From positions 1-64,000 of the forward strand of contig SFNQ01000015.1 in assembly GCA_004554165.1 (NCBI GenBank): 64,000 bases of DNA, given 5' to 3'. The notes below the pieces were generated by a model. The model was not told where the DNA came from. It saw only the letters and a program-made list of their open reading frames with translations, and made no database searches. Made by a program: the position numbers and the translations under genes. The DNA comes from Clostridiales bacterium (lineage in GTDB: Bacteria > Bacillota > Clostridia > Christensenellales > CAG-138). Positions within the stretch are counted from its first letter, which is position 1, and the number at the start of each line of letters is the position of its first letter. Positions 48,215 to 57,439 of the stretch are shown here, piece by piece.

Positions 48215-49370
48215 GAGACTCTCTCACTTCCTTCAGCTTTTCGAAAAAAGTCATATATTTCCGCCCGCAGAAGGGCGGCGGCGCGGTAAGCTCATAGGAA
48301 CCTCCATCGTCTGTGGAGAGCACGATGCGCGCTGCGGCGCAGAGCGCCATGCCCGAGACCGACGCAAGCGGGAAGCTGCGCCCGCCGCAGACAATTTCCC
48401 GGGCCGAGATGGAGAGCCGGCCCGTTTCGAGAATTTTGCTTTCATGGCCGTCGAGAAGGCGCAGCAGGCGAACGTTGTCGTCGAAAAAGACGGGGTTTTC
48501 GGGCAGCATTTCTGCAAGCGCGGCCATCCGCTCTTCCTGCCATACGTCCCAGTCACGCACTGTGGGAAAGGGGACCTGCGCGCCCTCGAAAAAGCCCGTT
48601 TCACTGTAACGCAGATTGAGACCGCATGGACAGAAGAAGCGGTCGCCCCGGCTTTTCAGCGTCCCGATGCGGCCGCAGTCCGGGCAGACATACAGCGCGC
48701 GCTCGAGGTATTCGGAAAGGCGCCTGCCCGGGTAGCGGCGCATCTGCTGCGCCTGCCGGGCAAAGGCGTCCTCGTAAAGGTCCCTGGTGATGGCGGCATT
48801 GACCTCTTCGGGGCGCATAGCCCGGAGCATTTCGGGGGTGTAGACATTCATCAGCTCGCCCTCAATGGGCCCGCGGCGGCGCTTGGCGCTCCAGCGCGGG
48901 GAAGCGAGGTAGCCGCCCCGGATGCGATAGGTAACCAGCGTAACCCCGGCGGACTTGACCAGCTTGCCCGTGGCGGGGTAGATCGGCCCCGTCACGCCGT
49001 TGAAGGAGCGGTTGCCCTCGGCAAAGAGGCAGACGTTTGCGCCGCTGCGGAGCCTGCGGAGGATGGAGCGCGCGGCGGCGGCGTCCGAGGCGCCCTTGAC
49101 GCGCGCAATGGGGGCAAAAATGGAGGTCAGCAGCTTTGACGCAAGCCCCCGGCGGAACACATGCTCGCTTGCGACAAAATACATGTGCTGCCGGAAGGTT
49201 GCGCCGAGGAAAATGGGGTCAAAATCGGTGTTGTGGTTGGACACCAGCAGGTAGGGCGCGGACGGCACGTCGCAGCGCGGCGCGCGGAAACCGAGCACCT
49301 GGCACAGCAGCGGCCCCAGCAGGAATTGCAGCGTCCGGTACAGGCGGACATAGCGCTTGTGGGATGCCAT
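48204..49370 (-). CDS. PlsC-type acyltransferase with zinc-ribbon extension
   Basis: The 388-residue protein has the lysophosphatidate acyltransferase domain: HNTDFD (His46, Asp51) and FAEGNRS (116-122), with a hydrophobic N-terminal part. Residues about 225-388 are an extension starting with a zinc ribbon (CPDCGRIG...FFCPCG) and a PH-like, beta-rich region. The core acylates lysophosphatidic acid in phospholipid synthesis at the membrane. The extension is unusual and may control activity or membrane contact. Confidence 0.87.
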   Translation of the reverse strand: MASHKRYVRLYRTLQFLLGPLLCQVLGFRAPRCDVPSAPYLLVSNHNTDFDPIFLGATFRQHMYFVASEHVFRRGLASKLLTSIFAPIARVKGASDAAAARSILRRLRSGANVCLFAEGNRSFNGVTGPIYPATGKLVKSAGVTLVTYRIRGGYLASPRWSAKRRRGPIEGELMNVYTPEMLRAMRPEEVNAAITRDLYEDAFARQAQQMRRYPGRRLSEYLERALYVCPDCGRIGTLKSRGDRFFCPCGLNLRYSETGFFEGAQVPFPTVRDWDVWQEERMAALAEMLPENPVFFDDNVRLLRLLDGHESKILETGRLSISAREIVCGGRSFPLASVSGMALCAAARIVLSTDDGGSYELTAPPPFCGRKYMTFFEKLKEVRESHAV

Positions 49371-49461
49371 GGCGTAACCTCAAAGGTCTCTCTTCATAGT
49401 TTTATAAAACAGTTTATACCAAGGCCGTCTTTTATGCAACCGGAGAAAAACGCAAAACAGC

Positions 49462-49497
49462 GCGCCCGGCAGAAGTTGTATTTTTTCCGCCGGGCGC
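49462..49497 (-). terminator. terminator after the anti-sigma gene
   Basis: GCGCCCGGC (49462-49470) pairs perfectly with GCCGGGCGC (49489-49497). On the minus strand it is followed by GCTGTTTTGCG and GTTTTT. Confidence 0.6.
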
Positions 49498-49534
49498 TGC
49501 GCGCGCTTTCTTGTCAGGGAAAGGGGGGTGCATC

Positions 49535-51130
49535 TCAGTGCCCGGGCAGCGGGATAACAAGATCGAGCCCGGGGAGCGCAACCGTGCTGTACGTTTCCTT
49601 CTCAAACGCCGTGGCACTTCCCCTGGCGAAGCGATAGGGCTCGCCGTCGATCTCCAGCGTGATCGGAACGCCGGGAGCATCGGGCGGTTGGGCTCCTTCC
49701 GAACCTTCCCGCGGGAGCAGCTGGCAAACCTCCCAGCCGACCAGATGGGTCACTGCCGGACGCAGACGGATCTGGCGGATGCTGTCATAGTCCGAGGGGA
49801 AAACCGGCAGCTCCAGATTGATCTCTCCCAGATTGCTGTCCCGAGGGAGCAGGGTTTTGACGAATTCATCGTTGACGTACAGATCGAAGCTCAGGCCGTT
49901 CCTGCCCTGCTTTTCTCCGGGACAGAAAAAGCTGGTGCGCTCGGCCTCCGTCCAGCCCGCAGGGTAGCTCTCCGCACTGACCCGCACATAGATGCCCGCG
50001 CTGCCATAGTCCGCTACGGCGCGAAGCGTCAGTCCATCCAGAGGTAGCGACCGGTTGTACATACTGCCCTCGTCCCAGTCGGTGACGGTGACGGGCACAG
50101 AGCCGACGTCGCTCTGGGAGGCGGAAGCGCTTATGCGCTCCGTCGCATTGCCCGCTGTGGTGTCAAAGGTGAAGGTATGGATGATGCGGGCGATGTTGCC
50201 CACAGACCCCATATCGTCGATCGAGCCGTCATAGATGTAGTAGAGGATGGTCATGGTGATTTCGCCGTCCGGCAGGGGCTTGGGCAGCGGGTCGATTATC
50301 AGCGTATGCCAGACGCCGTCCAGCGTCTCCGGCGCTTCGCCGCTCTTGCCCATGAGGGAGGTTGCGGTGCCGCTGGAGTAGGACGCCTGATATTCCCCGG
50401 AAAGGTCCTGGCCGCCCATCTCGAAGAAATAGGCAAAGCAGGTGATGTCCAGCCGATGCTCCGCCGGAACGTCAGCGCCCCAGCTCACAAGGAAATCCGC
50501 CGCATGGTCGGTGTGCAGATAGGTATTCACTGTCAGCAGCCTTCCGTCATAGAGCACTTCCCGCACCTCCGGGCGGATATCGCGCAGGAAGGCAAATTCC
50601 TCCTTGTCCAGCGCTCCAAAGCCGTTTTCCACGCGCCAGGTGTTGATGTTCGTATTATACTCCTCGTCGTACTGGGTCAAATTCCCCGCGTACTCGCCAA
50701 GCAGCTCGACGCTCCAGGTTTCCCTGCCCGGGGAGGCCGCTTCCAGCGCCGCCTGGATTTCCGGGATAGCGGTGCGGTCGGCAGGGGGCTGCATCATATA
50801 AGCGCCGGATTCATAGTCCGGCCACAGCAGGCTCAGCAGCGCCTGCGCGACGCCGGGAACCGCCAGCATGACGCCGGCGAGCAGCAGCAGGCAGGCTGCG
50901 GTTGCGGCCGCAGCAAGAAGTATTTTTCGCCTGTGGTTTGCGCCGCGGCGCGGGGCCATTTGCCCGTCCCCACGCCGGGTGCGGCGGGGAGGGATGGTCC
51001 TGCGTTGCAGCTGCTGCTTCAGGCGGCCGGCAAGGGCCTTGTCCAGAGGCGGCGTGTCCATATTGCACAGCAGCCGGTCAAGCTGCTCGGGGCTGCTGTT
51101 CCAAAGCTGTTCAGAGAGCGGATTCGGCAT
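49535..51130 (-). CDS. anti-sigma-like protein with large exported domain
   Basis: The ATG at 51130 has GGAGGAATACGCA before it and overlaps the sigma gene by 20 bases. The 531-residue protein has a cytosolic N-terminus with RRTIPPRRTRR, one membrane helix (about 70-92), and a large extracytoplasmic part resembling DUF4179 plus a beta-rich C-terminus. Such genes directly after an ECF sigma gene encode its membrane-bound anti-sigma factor. The call rests on position and topology. Confidence 0.8.
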   Translation of the reverse strand: MPNPLSEQLWNSSPEQLDRLLCNMDTPPLDKALAGRLKQQLQRRTIPPRRTRRGDGQMAPRRGANHRRKILLAAAATAACLLLLAGVMLAVPGVAQALLSLLWPDYESGAYMMQPPADRTAIPEIQAALEAASPGRETWSVELLGEYAGNLTQYDEEYNTNINTWRVENGFGALDKEEFAFLRDIRPEVREVLYDGRLLTVNTYLHTDHAADFLVSWGADVPAEHRLDITCFAYFFEMGGQDLSGEYQASYSSGTATSLMGKSGEAPETLDGVWHTLIIDPLPKPLPDGEITMTILYYIYDGSIDDMGSVGNIARIIHTFTFDTTAGNATERISASASQSDVGSVPVTVTDWDEGSMYNRSLPLDGLTLRAVADYGSAGIYVRVSAESYPAGWTEAERTSFFCPGEKQGRNGLSFDLYVNDEFVKTLLPRDSNLGEINLELPVFPSDYDSIRQIRLRPAVTHLVGWEVCQLLPREGSEGAQPPDAPGVPITLEIDGEPYRFARGSATAFEKETYSTVALPGLDLVIPLPGH

Positions 51131-51671
51131 TGCGTATTCCTCCTTCGTCCAGTTGCGTGGAGAGCTTTTTGAGCGCCCGCCGCGCCCGTTGATCCACGGT
51201 GTTTTCTTTAAGGCCGGTGAGCTGGGCGATCTCCGACGTGCGCATGCAGAGGTAATAGCGGCAGATGAGGATGCGCGCGTCCGGATCGCCCAGCGCGAGG
51301 ATGCCCTCGATGATCGCGTCGCGCTCCGCGTGCGACAGCGCCAGTTCCTCCGCCGAGGGGAAGACCTCCGGCCTGCGGACCCCTGCGCCCCGGACCGACT
51401 GCTCGCGCCGGAAGCGGCGCAGCCGGTCAAAGGCCTTGTTTTTCGCTACGGCGCAGAGATAGGCCTTGAGCGAGCCTTTGGAAAAGTCCAGGCGCGAACG
51501 GTGTTCAAAGACATAGAGAAAGGTGTCGCTGACGCACTCCTCCACATCCTCCGCCGGACATTCCGACAGAATACCGCGGACCACATAGTACACCAATCCG
51601 CCATAGTCCGAGAGCATCCGGGAAAGGGCCTGTTCCGGCTCCTGCCGGAGCAGAGCATTCCATTTTTCCAA
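51111..51671 (-). CDS. ECF-type RNA polymerase sigma factor
   Basis: A TTG start at 51671 fits GGAGG 9 bases upstream. The 186-residue protein has region 2 (ECVSDTFLYVFEHR, KGSLKAYLCAVAKNKAFDRLRR) and region 4 helix-turn-helix (YYLCMRTSEIAQLTGLKENTVDQRARRALKKL). It would direct RNA polymerase to a stress or envelope regulon, held off by the anti-sigma factor encoded next to it. No autoregulatory promoter was recognised. Confidence 0.9.
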   Translation of the reverse strand: MEKWNALLRQEPEQALSRMLSDYGGLVYYVVRGILSECPAEDVEECVSDTFLYVFEHRSRLDFSKGSLKAYLCAVAKNKAFDRLRRFRREQSVRGAGVRRPEVFPSAEELALSHAERDAIIEGILALGDPDARILICRYYLCMRTSEIAQLTGLKENTVDQRARRALKKLSTQLDEGGIRNAESAL

Positions 51672-51815
51672 GGGAGATTCACCTCCGTTGCGATTTTCTG
51701 TTGATGCGAATTCCTGCGCGCCGGAAATCCGTTCACTCCATATAGCGGCCGCAGGCGAAAAAATCTGACAGGGAGCCACCCGGCTGGCCGGAAAAAACCG
51801 CTGGAGGAGGGGGGC

Positions 51816-51923
51816 GGCCCCGTGTTCCGTTGCCGGAACGGCCCGGCGCGCCCGCCGGCGCCCCCGCGTTCGCGGGTAATGCTGCGCGCCGGGCATGCGC
51901 GGCCTCCGGCCGCGCGCGGGGCC
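51816..51923. repeat. 111-bp-type palindromic element, copy C
   Basis: Ends GGCCCCGTG and CGCGGGGCC, an inner GTTCCGT.../CGGAAC stem and GCGGCCTCCGGCCGCG match copies A and B at 33.6-34.3 kb. It is 108 bases long and its middle differs. It sits in the gap between the sigma and the sugar ABC ATPase genes, with no gene in it. Confidence 0.8.
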
Positions 51924-52018
51924 GCCCTCCCGGCCTGCGCGCGGACAGGCCCGGGCAAAAAAACTCCCGCACCCAGAGGATGCGGGAGCGATGAGCTTCG
52001 GCACAAAAGCGCAGGACC

Positions 52019-53233
52019 TCAATAGATCAGGTTCTTGCCGTCCTTGTCGAACATGTGGATGACGTTGGGGCCGAAGGTAAAGTTGACCGGGTCGCCATAG
52101 CGGAAGCCCAGACGGTGCTCCTCCGGCAGATCCACCGTGGCAAGCACGATGACCACGTCCTTGCCGTTGGCGGTGACGTGCAGGTGAATGGAGCTGCCCA
52201 TCATCTCGGACACGTCCACGGAGGCCTTGATGTGGCTTTCCAGCGCGGTCTCGCTGCAAAGCATGATGTGCTCCGGGCGGACGCCGAGGGTGATGTCCTG
52301 CGGCGCCACGTTCCTGTCCCGCAGAAGCTGCTGCTTGTCGGCGGCCAGAGCAAAGTCTGCGCCGTAGAGGGTAACGTAGTAGTCGCCGTTGGCGCTTCTC
52401 TGGAGCCTTGCGCCGTCAAAGAGGTTCATCTGCGGCGTGCCGATAAAGCCGGCCACAAAGAGGTTTGCCGGCGCATCGAACACCTGCTGCGGCGTGCCGA
52501 TCTGCTGGATCAGGCCATCCTTCATGATGACGATGCGGTCGCCCAGCGTCATGGCCTCGGTCTGGTCATGGGTAACATAGATAAAAGTGGTATCGATGCG
52601 CTGGCGGAGCTTGATGATCTCGGCGCGCATCTGGTTTCTGAGTTTTGCATCCAGATTGGAGAGCGGCTCGTCCATCAGGAAGACCTGCGGCTCGCGGACG
52701 ATGGCGCGGCCGATGGCAACGCGCTGACGCTGGCCGCCGGAAAGGGCCTTGGGCTTTCTCTGAAGATACTCGGTGATATCGAGAATCTCCGCGGCCTGGC
52801 GAACCCGTTCGTCGATCTCCTTCTTGGGCATTTTGCGAAGCTTGAGCGCAAAGGCCATGTTTTCATACACGGTCATGTGCGGGTAGAGCGCGTAGTTCTG
52901 GAAGACCATCGCGATATCGCGATCCTTGGGCGCAACATCGTTGACCAGCCGGTCGCCGATGTAGAGCTCGCCCTCGGAGATCTCCTCAAGGCCGGCAATC
53001 ATGCGCAGCGTTGTGGACTTGCCGCAGCCGGAGGGGCCGACGAGCACGATGAATTCCTTGTCGGCGATCTCAAGATTGAAGTCCTGTACCGCGACCACAC
53101 CCTTGTCCGTTCGGAGCAGGTTCGGCTTGCTCTCTTCCGATGCGGCTTCGTCCTTTTTCTTTTTGGACTCTTTGCCCTCGTTGCCGGAATAGGGGTAGAT
53201 CTTCTTGATGTTCTTCAGGGTTACGTTTGCCAT
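52019..53233 (-). CDS. MsmK/UgpC-type sugar ABC transporter ATPase
   Basis: The 404-residue protein has Walker A GPSGCGKST, signature LSGGQRQR, Walker B VFLMDEPLSNLDAK, H-loop VTHDQTEAM, and two C-terminal OB-fold regulatory domains (TLGVRPEHI). These energise several carbohydrate-uptake permeases. An insertion of about 24 charged residues (GNEGKESKKKKDEAASEESK) near residue 17-40 is unusual. No permease is adjacent, which is common for the shared ATPase. The ribosome site is weak (AAGGAG about 25 bases upstream). Confidence 0.93.
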   Translation of the reverse strand: MANVTLKNIKKIYPYSGNEGKESKKKKDEAASEESKPNLLRTDKGVVAVQDFNLEIADKEFIVLVGPSGCGKSTTLRMIAGLEEISEGELYIGDRLVNDVAPKDRDIAMVFQNYALYPHMTVYENMAFALKLRKMPKKEIDERVRQAAEILDITEYLQRKPKALSGGQRQRVAIGRAIVREPQVFLMDEPLSNLDAKLRNQMRAEIIKLRQRIDTTFIYVTHDQTEAMTLGDRIVIMKDGLIQQIGTPQQVFDAPANLFVAGFIGTPQMNLFDGARLQRSANGDYYVTLYGADFALAADKQQLLRDRNVAPQDITLGVRPEHIMLCSETALESHIKASVDVSEMMGSSIHLHVTANGKDVVIVLATVDLPEEHRLGFRYGDPVNFTFGPNVIHMFDKDGKNLIY

Positions 53234-53641
53234 ACCATTTGACTTTGACGGGCACGAACTCCTTCAACTGCCCGCCTCGCCGCAGCCCGCATTGGTGGCG
53301 GCGGCATTACGGCAGGTCTCCACACTGCCGCACCGCAAGTCCGCGGAAAACAGCCTCCTTCTTTTGTCGTCGCGGGCCTAGGTAGTGGAGTAGACGCCGC
53401 ACGATATACTTATTCTTATTATCGCCGAAAAACCCGGCAAAGGCAAGGGAAATTTGCCGGCGCGCCGGGTTTGCGTAAATTCGGGCGGGCAGCCCGTGGC
53501 CTTTTGTCTCCGCCTGTGGTATAATCGTGCTGTTCTATGATAATTGTCGGATTCTGTTCCAGATTACATGGAGAAAACGCGCGCCGCTGCGGGGAGCCGG
53601 TCAGGCCGTTTCCTTCGGGCGGAAGCAATACCGGAGGTTAT
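53234..53641. other. divergent gap between the ABC ATPase and nrdA
   Basis: This 408-base region holds the nrdA extended -10 and no convincing gene. No nrdR box (a pair of tandem ACACWATATATNGTGT-like sites) was recognised. Confidence 0.5.
53517..53525 (+). promoter_or_regulatory. extended -10 of nrdA (TGG-TATAAT)
   Basis: TGGTATAAT at 53517-53525 lies about 115 bases before the nrdA ATG. The long leader that would result (53532 to 53641) contains no recognised riboswitch. Confidence 0.5.
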
Positions 53642-56158
53642 ATGGAAATCAGAAAACGGAACGGCGCAGTGGTGGCCTTCTGCGACGAGAAGATCATCCT
53701 GGCCATGGAAAAAGCCTTTTTGGGCCAGAACCAGCCCGTTCAGCGGGAGGAGCTGGCCGCCATGCTGCAAACCGTTGTGCAGCGGCTGCCCGCGGGGGAG
53801 GATCTCTCGGTGGAGCGCGTGCAGGACGAGGTGGAGCGCGCGCTGATGGAGCGCGGGCATTATGCCGTGGCCAAGGCCTATATCCTGTATAGGGAGAAGC
53901 GTTCGGAGCTGCGCCGTGTGCGGGAAAGTCTCGCCGCAGCCATGGGCGATCTGGCGCTTGCGGAATGCCTGCGGCAGATCCAGCGGGACTTTGACGCCGA
54001 GCTGTATCCGATTTCCGCCCTTCAGGTAAAGTTTGAGAGCTTTTCGAAGCAGTCCATGCAGCGGGAGGAACGGTATGCGGCCCTCGTGAAGGCGGCGGTG
54101 GAGCTGACCACGCAGGAGGCCCCGCGCTGGGAGTTTATCGCCGCCCGGCTTTTGAACCATGCCTTTTGTGTGCGCCTTGCGGAGGAGCTCTCTGCCCGCG
54201 GCATCACCGACCTCTACGGAAAGATCCGGTATCTTACGGACGAGGGGCTGTACGGCGATTATATCCTCGCCCATTATTCGCGGCAGGAGATCGAGCAGGC
54301 GGCGGGCTTCCTCCGGCCCGAGCGGGACAGGCTGTTTACCTATTCTGGGCTGGACCTGCTGCTCAAGCGCTATGTCATCCATACAAAAAAACATGTTCCG
54401 CTGGAAACGCCCCAGGAGATGTTCCTTGGCATCGCGCTGCATCTGGCCATGAAGGAAAAGAACGATCGCATGCAGTGGGTGCAGCGCTTTTATGACATGC
54501 TCAGCCGCATGGAAGTAACCATGGCCACGCCCACGCTGGCCAACGCGCGCAAGCCCTTTCACCAGCTTTCCAGCTGCTTTATCGATACCGTGCCGGACAG
54601 TCTGGACGGCATCTACCGCTCCATTGACAACTTCGCAAAGGTCTCCAAGTTTGGCGGCGGCATGGGCCTGTACTTTGGCAAGGTCCGCGCCACGGGCAGC
54701 GCCATCCGCGGCTTTGAGGGCGCGGCGGGCGGCGTCATCCGCTGGATTCGCCTTGTGAACGATACTGCGGTGGCGGTGGACCAGCTGGGCATGCGCCAGG
54801 GCGCGGTGGCGGTGTATCTGGACGCCTGGCACAAAGACCTGCCGGAGTTTTTGCAGCTTCGCACCAACAATGGCGACGACCGGATGAAGGCGCACGACGT
54901 GTTCCCCGCCGTCTGCTATCCGGATCTGTTCTGGCAGCTTGCGGAACGGGACATCGACGCGCCGTGGCACCTGATGTGCCCGCATGAAATCCTCTCCGTC
55001 AAGGGGTATGCGCTGGAGGATTACTACGGCGAGGCGTGGGAAAAGCGCTATCTCGACTGTGTGAACGATCCCCGGATCACAAAGCGCACGGTCTCGGTGA
55101 AGGACGTCGTGCGGCTGGTGCTGCGCTCCGCCGTGGAGACGGGCACGCCCTTTGCCTTCAACCGCGACACGGTCAACCGCGCCAATCCCAACGCCCACCG
55201 GGGCATGATCTACTGCTCGAACCTCTGCACGGAGATCGCCCAGAACATGGCGCCCATTGAAACCGTCGGCACGGAGGTGCGCACGGAAAACGGCGATACC
55301 GTGGTGGTCACAACGGCGCACCCGGGCGAGTTTGTGGTCTGCAACCTTGCCAGCCTGTCGCTGGGCAACCTCCCCGTGGAGGATGAGGCCTACATGCAGC
55401 AGATTGTCGAAACGGCGGTCCGCGCGCTGGACAACGTGATCGACCTCAATTTCTATCCGCTGGAGTATGCGCGCCTGACCAACCAGCGCTACCGCAGCAT
55501 CGGCCTTGGCGTGAGCGGCTACCACCACATGCTCGCAAAGCGCGGCATTGCCTGGGAGAGCGAGGCGCATCTCGCCTTTGTGGACGAGGTGTTTGAGCGC
55601 ATCAACTATGCGGCCATCCTTGCGGATACCCGGCTTGCCGCGGAGAAGGGCAGCTACCGCTTTTTTGAGGGCAGCGACTGGCAGACCGGCGAGTATTTTA
55701 CAAAGCGCGGCTATACCTCGGAGAAGTGGCAGGCGCTGGCGGAAACCGTCAGAGCGCAGGGCATGCGAAACGCCTATCTGCTGGCCATTGCGCCCACCTC
55801 CAGCACCTCCATCCTTGCGGGCACAACGGCGGGCGTGGACCCGATTCTCAAGCGCTTCTTTCTGGAGGAGAAGAAGGGTAGCATGCTGCCGAGGGTTGCG
55901 CCGGAACTGACGATGGAGAGCTTCTGGTTCTACAAGAGCGCCCACCTCATCGACCAGCGCTTCTCCGTGCGCGCCTCGGGCGTGCGCCAGAGGCATATCG
56001 ATCAGGCCCAGAGCATGAACCTGTACATCACCAACGATTTTACCATGCGCCAGGTGTTGGACCTGTATCTTGAGGCATGGAGGCGCGGCGTGAAAACCAT
56101 CTATTATATCCGCAGCAAGTCTCTGGAGGTGGAGGAGTGCGAAAGCTGCTCGTCCTAA
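53642..56158 (+). CDS. nrdA: class Ia ribonucleotide reductase, alpha chain
   Basis: The ATG at 53642 follows GGAGG; an open frame extends 35 codons upstream without a site. The 838-residue protein has an N-terminal ATP-cone (about 1-90), active-site QLSSCFIDTVPDSLDGI, the radical cysteine loop YCSNLCTEIAQ, the second redox Cys in VVCNLASLSLGNL, and the swinging C-terminal pair ECESC. The ATP-cone and length fit NrdA rather than NrdE. It reduces ribonucleotides with a radical passed from NrdB. Confidence 0.95.
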   Translation: MEIRKRNGAVVAFCDEKIILAMEKAFLGQNQPVQREELAAMLQTVVQRLPAGEDLSVERVQDEVERALMERGHYAVAKAYILYREKRSELRRVRESLAAAMGDLALAECLRQIQRDFDAELYPISALQVKFESFSKQSMQREERYAALVKAAVELTTQEAPRWEFIAARLLNHAFCVRLAEELSARGITDLYGKIRYLTDEGLYGDYILAHYSRQEIEQAAGFLRPERDRLFTYSGLDLLLKRYVIHTKKHVPLETPQEMFLGIALHLAMKEKNDRMQWVQRFYDMLSRMEVTMATPTLANARKPFHQLSSCFIDTVPDSLDGIYRSIDNFAKVSKFGGGMGLYFGKVRATGSAIRGFEGAAGGVIRWIRLVNDTAVAVDQLGMRQGAVAVYLDAWHKDLPEFLQLRTNNGDDRMKAHDVFPAVCYPDLFWQLAERDIDAPWHLMCPHEILSVKGYALEDYYGEAWEKRYLDCVNDPRITKRTVSVKDVVRLVLRSAVETGTPFAFNRDTVNRANPNAHRGMIYCSNLCTEIAQNMAPIETVGTEVRTENGDTVVVTTAHPGEFVVCNLASLSLGNLPVEDEAYMQQIVETAVRALDNVIDLNFYPLEYARLTNQRYRSIGLGVSGYHHMLAKRGIAWESEAHLAFVDEVFERINYAAILADTRLAAEKGSYRFFEGSDWQTGEYFTKRGYTSEKWQALAETVRAQGMRNAYLLAIAPTSSTSILAGTTAGVDPILKRFFLEEKKGSMLPRVAPELTMESFWFYKSAHLIDQRFSVRASGVRQRHIDQAQSMNLYITNDFTMRQVLDLYLEAWRRGVKTIYYIRSKSLEVEECESCSS

Positions 56159-56326
56159 AGCCGGAGCCGGATACCGGCCTGGCTTTGGAAGCGCTTCGGC
56201 AGGCTTGTTCTGCGGCTGCGTCCCCGGAGGAAAGCGATCCGTGGGGCCGGTCCTGACGGTGCCCTGCCGAACAGGAAACAAAAACAGAAAAACAACAGCA
56301 GGCAAGCGACAAGGGAGGGAGTACGC

Positions 56327-57373
56327 ATGCAGGAACAGATGAAGAAAAAGCCCCTGTTCAACCCCGCGGGCGATACGGAGGTACGGCTGCGCCGCATGAT
56401 CGGCGGCAATACCACAAACCTCAACGATTTTAACAATATGAAATACGCCTGGGTCAGCGACTGGTACCGGCAGGCCATGAACAATTTCTGGATTCCCGAG
56501 GAGATCAATCTGGCGCAGGATGTGAAGGACTATCCGAACCTGAGCAGGGCCGAGCGCACGGCCTACGATAAAATCCTGAGCTTTCTGGTTTTCCTCGACT
56601 CCATCCAGACGGCGAACCTGCCCTGCATCGGCGCCTATGTGACGGCCAACGAGGTCAACCTCTGCCTGTCCATCCAGACCTTTCAGGAGTGCGTACACAG
56701 CCAGAGCTACAGCTATATGCTTGACACCATCTGCAGCCCGGTCGAGCGCAACGATATCCTGTACCAGTGGAAGACGGACGAGCACCTGCTGCGCCGCAAC
56801 ACCTTCATCGGGGACTGTTACAACGAGTTTCAGACCCGGCAGGACGCCTTCACCCTGCTGAAGGTCATGATGGCCAACTTCATTCTCGAGGGTATCTATT
56901 TCTACAGCGGCTTCATGTTCTTCTACAACCTGAGCCGCAACGGGAAAATGCCCGGCTCCGCTCAGGAGATCCGCTACATCAACCGGGATGAGAACACGCA
57001 TTTGTGGCTCTTCCGCAACATCATCGCGGAGCTGCAGAAGGAGCAGCCGGAGCTGTTCTCGGAGGAGAACGTGGCCGTGCTGCGCGGGATGATGGAGGAG
57101 GGCGTCCGGCAGGAGATCGCCTGGGGGCATTACGTCATCGGCGACGACATTCCGGGCCTGAACCGCGGCATGGTGACGGATTATATCCGCTATCTGGGCA
57201 ACCTCCGCTGGACCAGTCTGGGCTACGAGCCGCTCTATCCGGGCTGCGAGAGCGAGCCGGAGAGCATGGCCTGGGTCAGCCAGTATTCCAACGCCAATAT
57301 GGTCAAAACGGACTTCTTCGAGGCCAGAAGCACGGCCTATGCCAAGAGCACCGCGCTGGTGGACGATCTGTAA
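56327..57373 (+). CDS. nrdB: class Ia ribonucleotide reductase, beta chain
   Basis: The 348-residue protein carries the di-iron ligands: Asp in FLVFLDSIQ, Glu and His in QECVHSQSYSYM, Glu in FILEGIYFYS, and Glu, His in RDENTHL. The Tyr four residues after the first His is the radical site. It makes the stable tyrosyl radical used by NrdA and needs oxygen for this. GGGAGGGAG precedes the ATG. It lies 168 bases after nrdA and is probably co-transcribed. Confidence 0.95.
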   Translation: MQEQMKKKPLFNPAGDTEVRLRRMIGGNTTNLNDFNNMKYAWVSDWYRQAMNNFWIPEEINLAQDVKDYPNLSRAERTAYDKILSFLVFLDSIQTANLPCIGAYVTANEVNLCLSIQTFQECVHSQSYSYMLDTICSPVERNDILYQWKTDEHLLRRNTFIGDCYNEFQTRQDAFTLLKVMMANFILEGIYFYSGFMFFYNLSRNGKMPGSAQEIRYINRDENTHLWLFRNIIAELQKEQPELFSEENVAVLRGMMEEGVRQEIAWGHYVIGDDIPGLNRGMVTDYIRYLGNLRWTSLGYEPLYPGCESEPESMAWVSQYSNANMVKTDFFEARSTAYAKSTALVDDL

Positions 57374-57439
57374 ACGACTGGAGCGGGCGGGCGGAAGCTG
57401 CCGCCTGCCTGCGGCCTGCCTCAGCGCAGGCAGTTTGAG

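Noticed and set aside
46217..48289. 690-codon plus-strand frame opposite ybaK and gltS genes
   Set aside because: Antisense shadow; low-complexity Gly/His/Gln/Arg composition and it starts inside a terminator hairpin.
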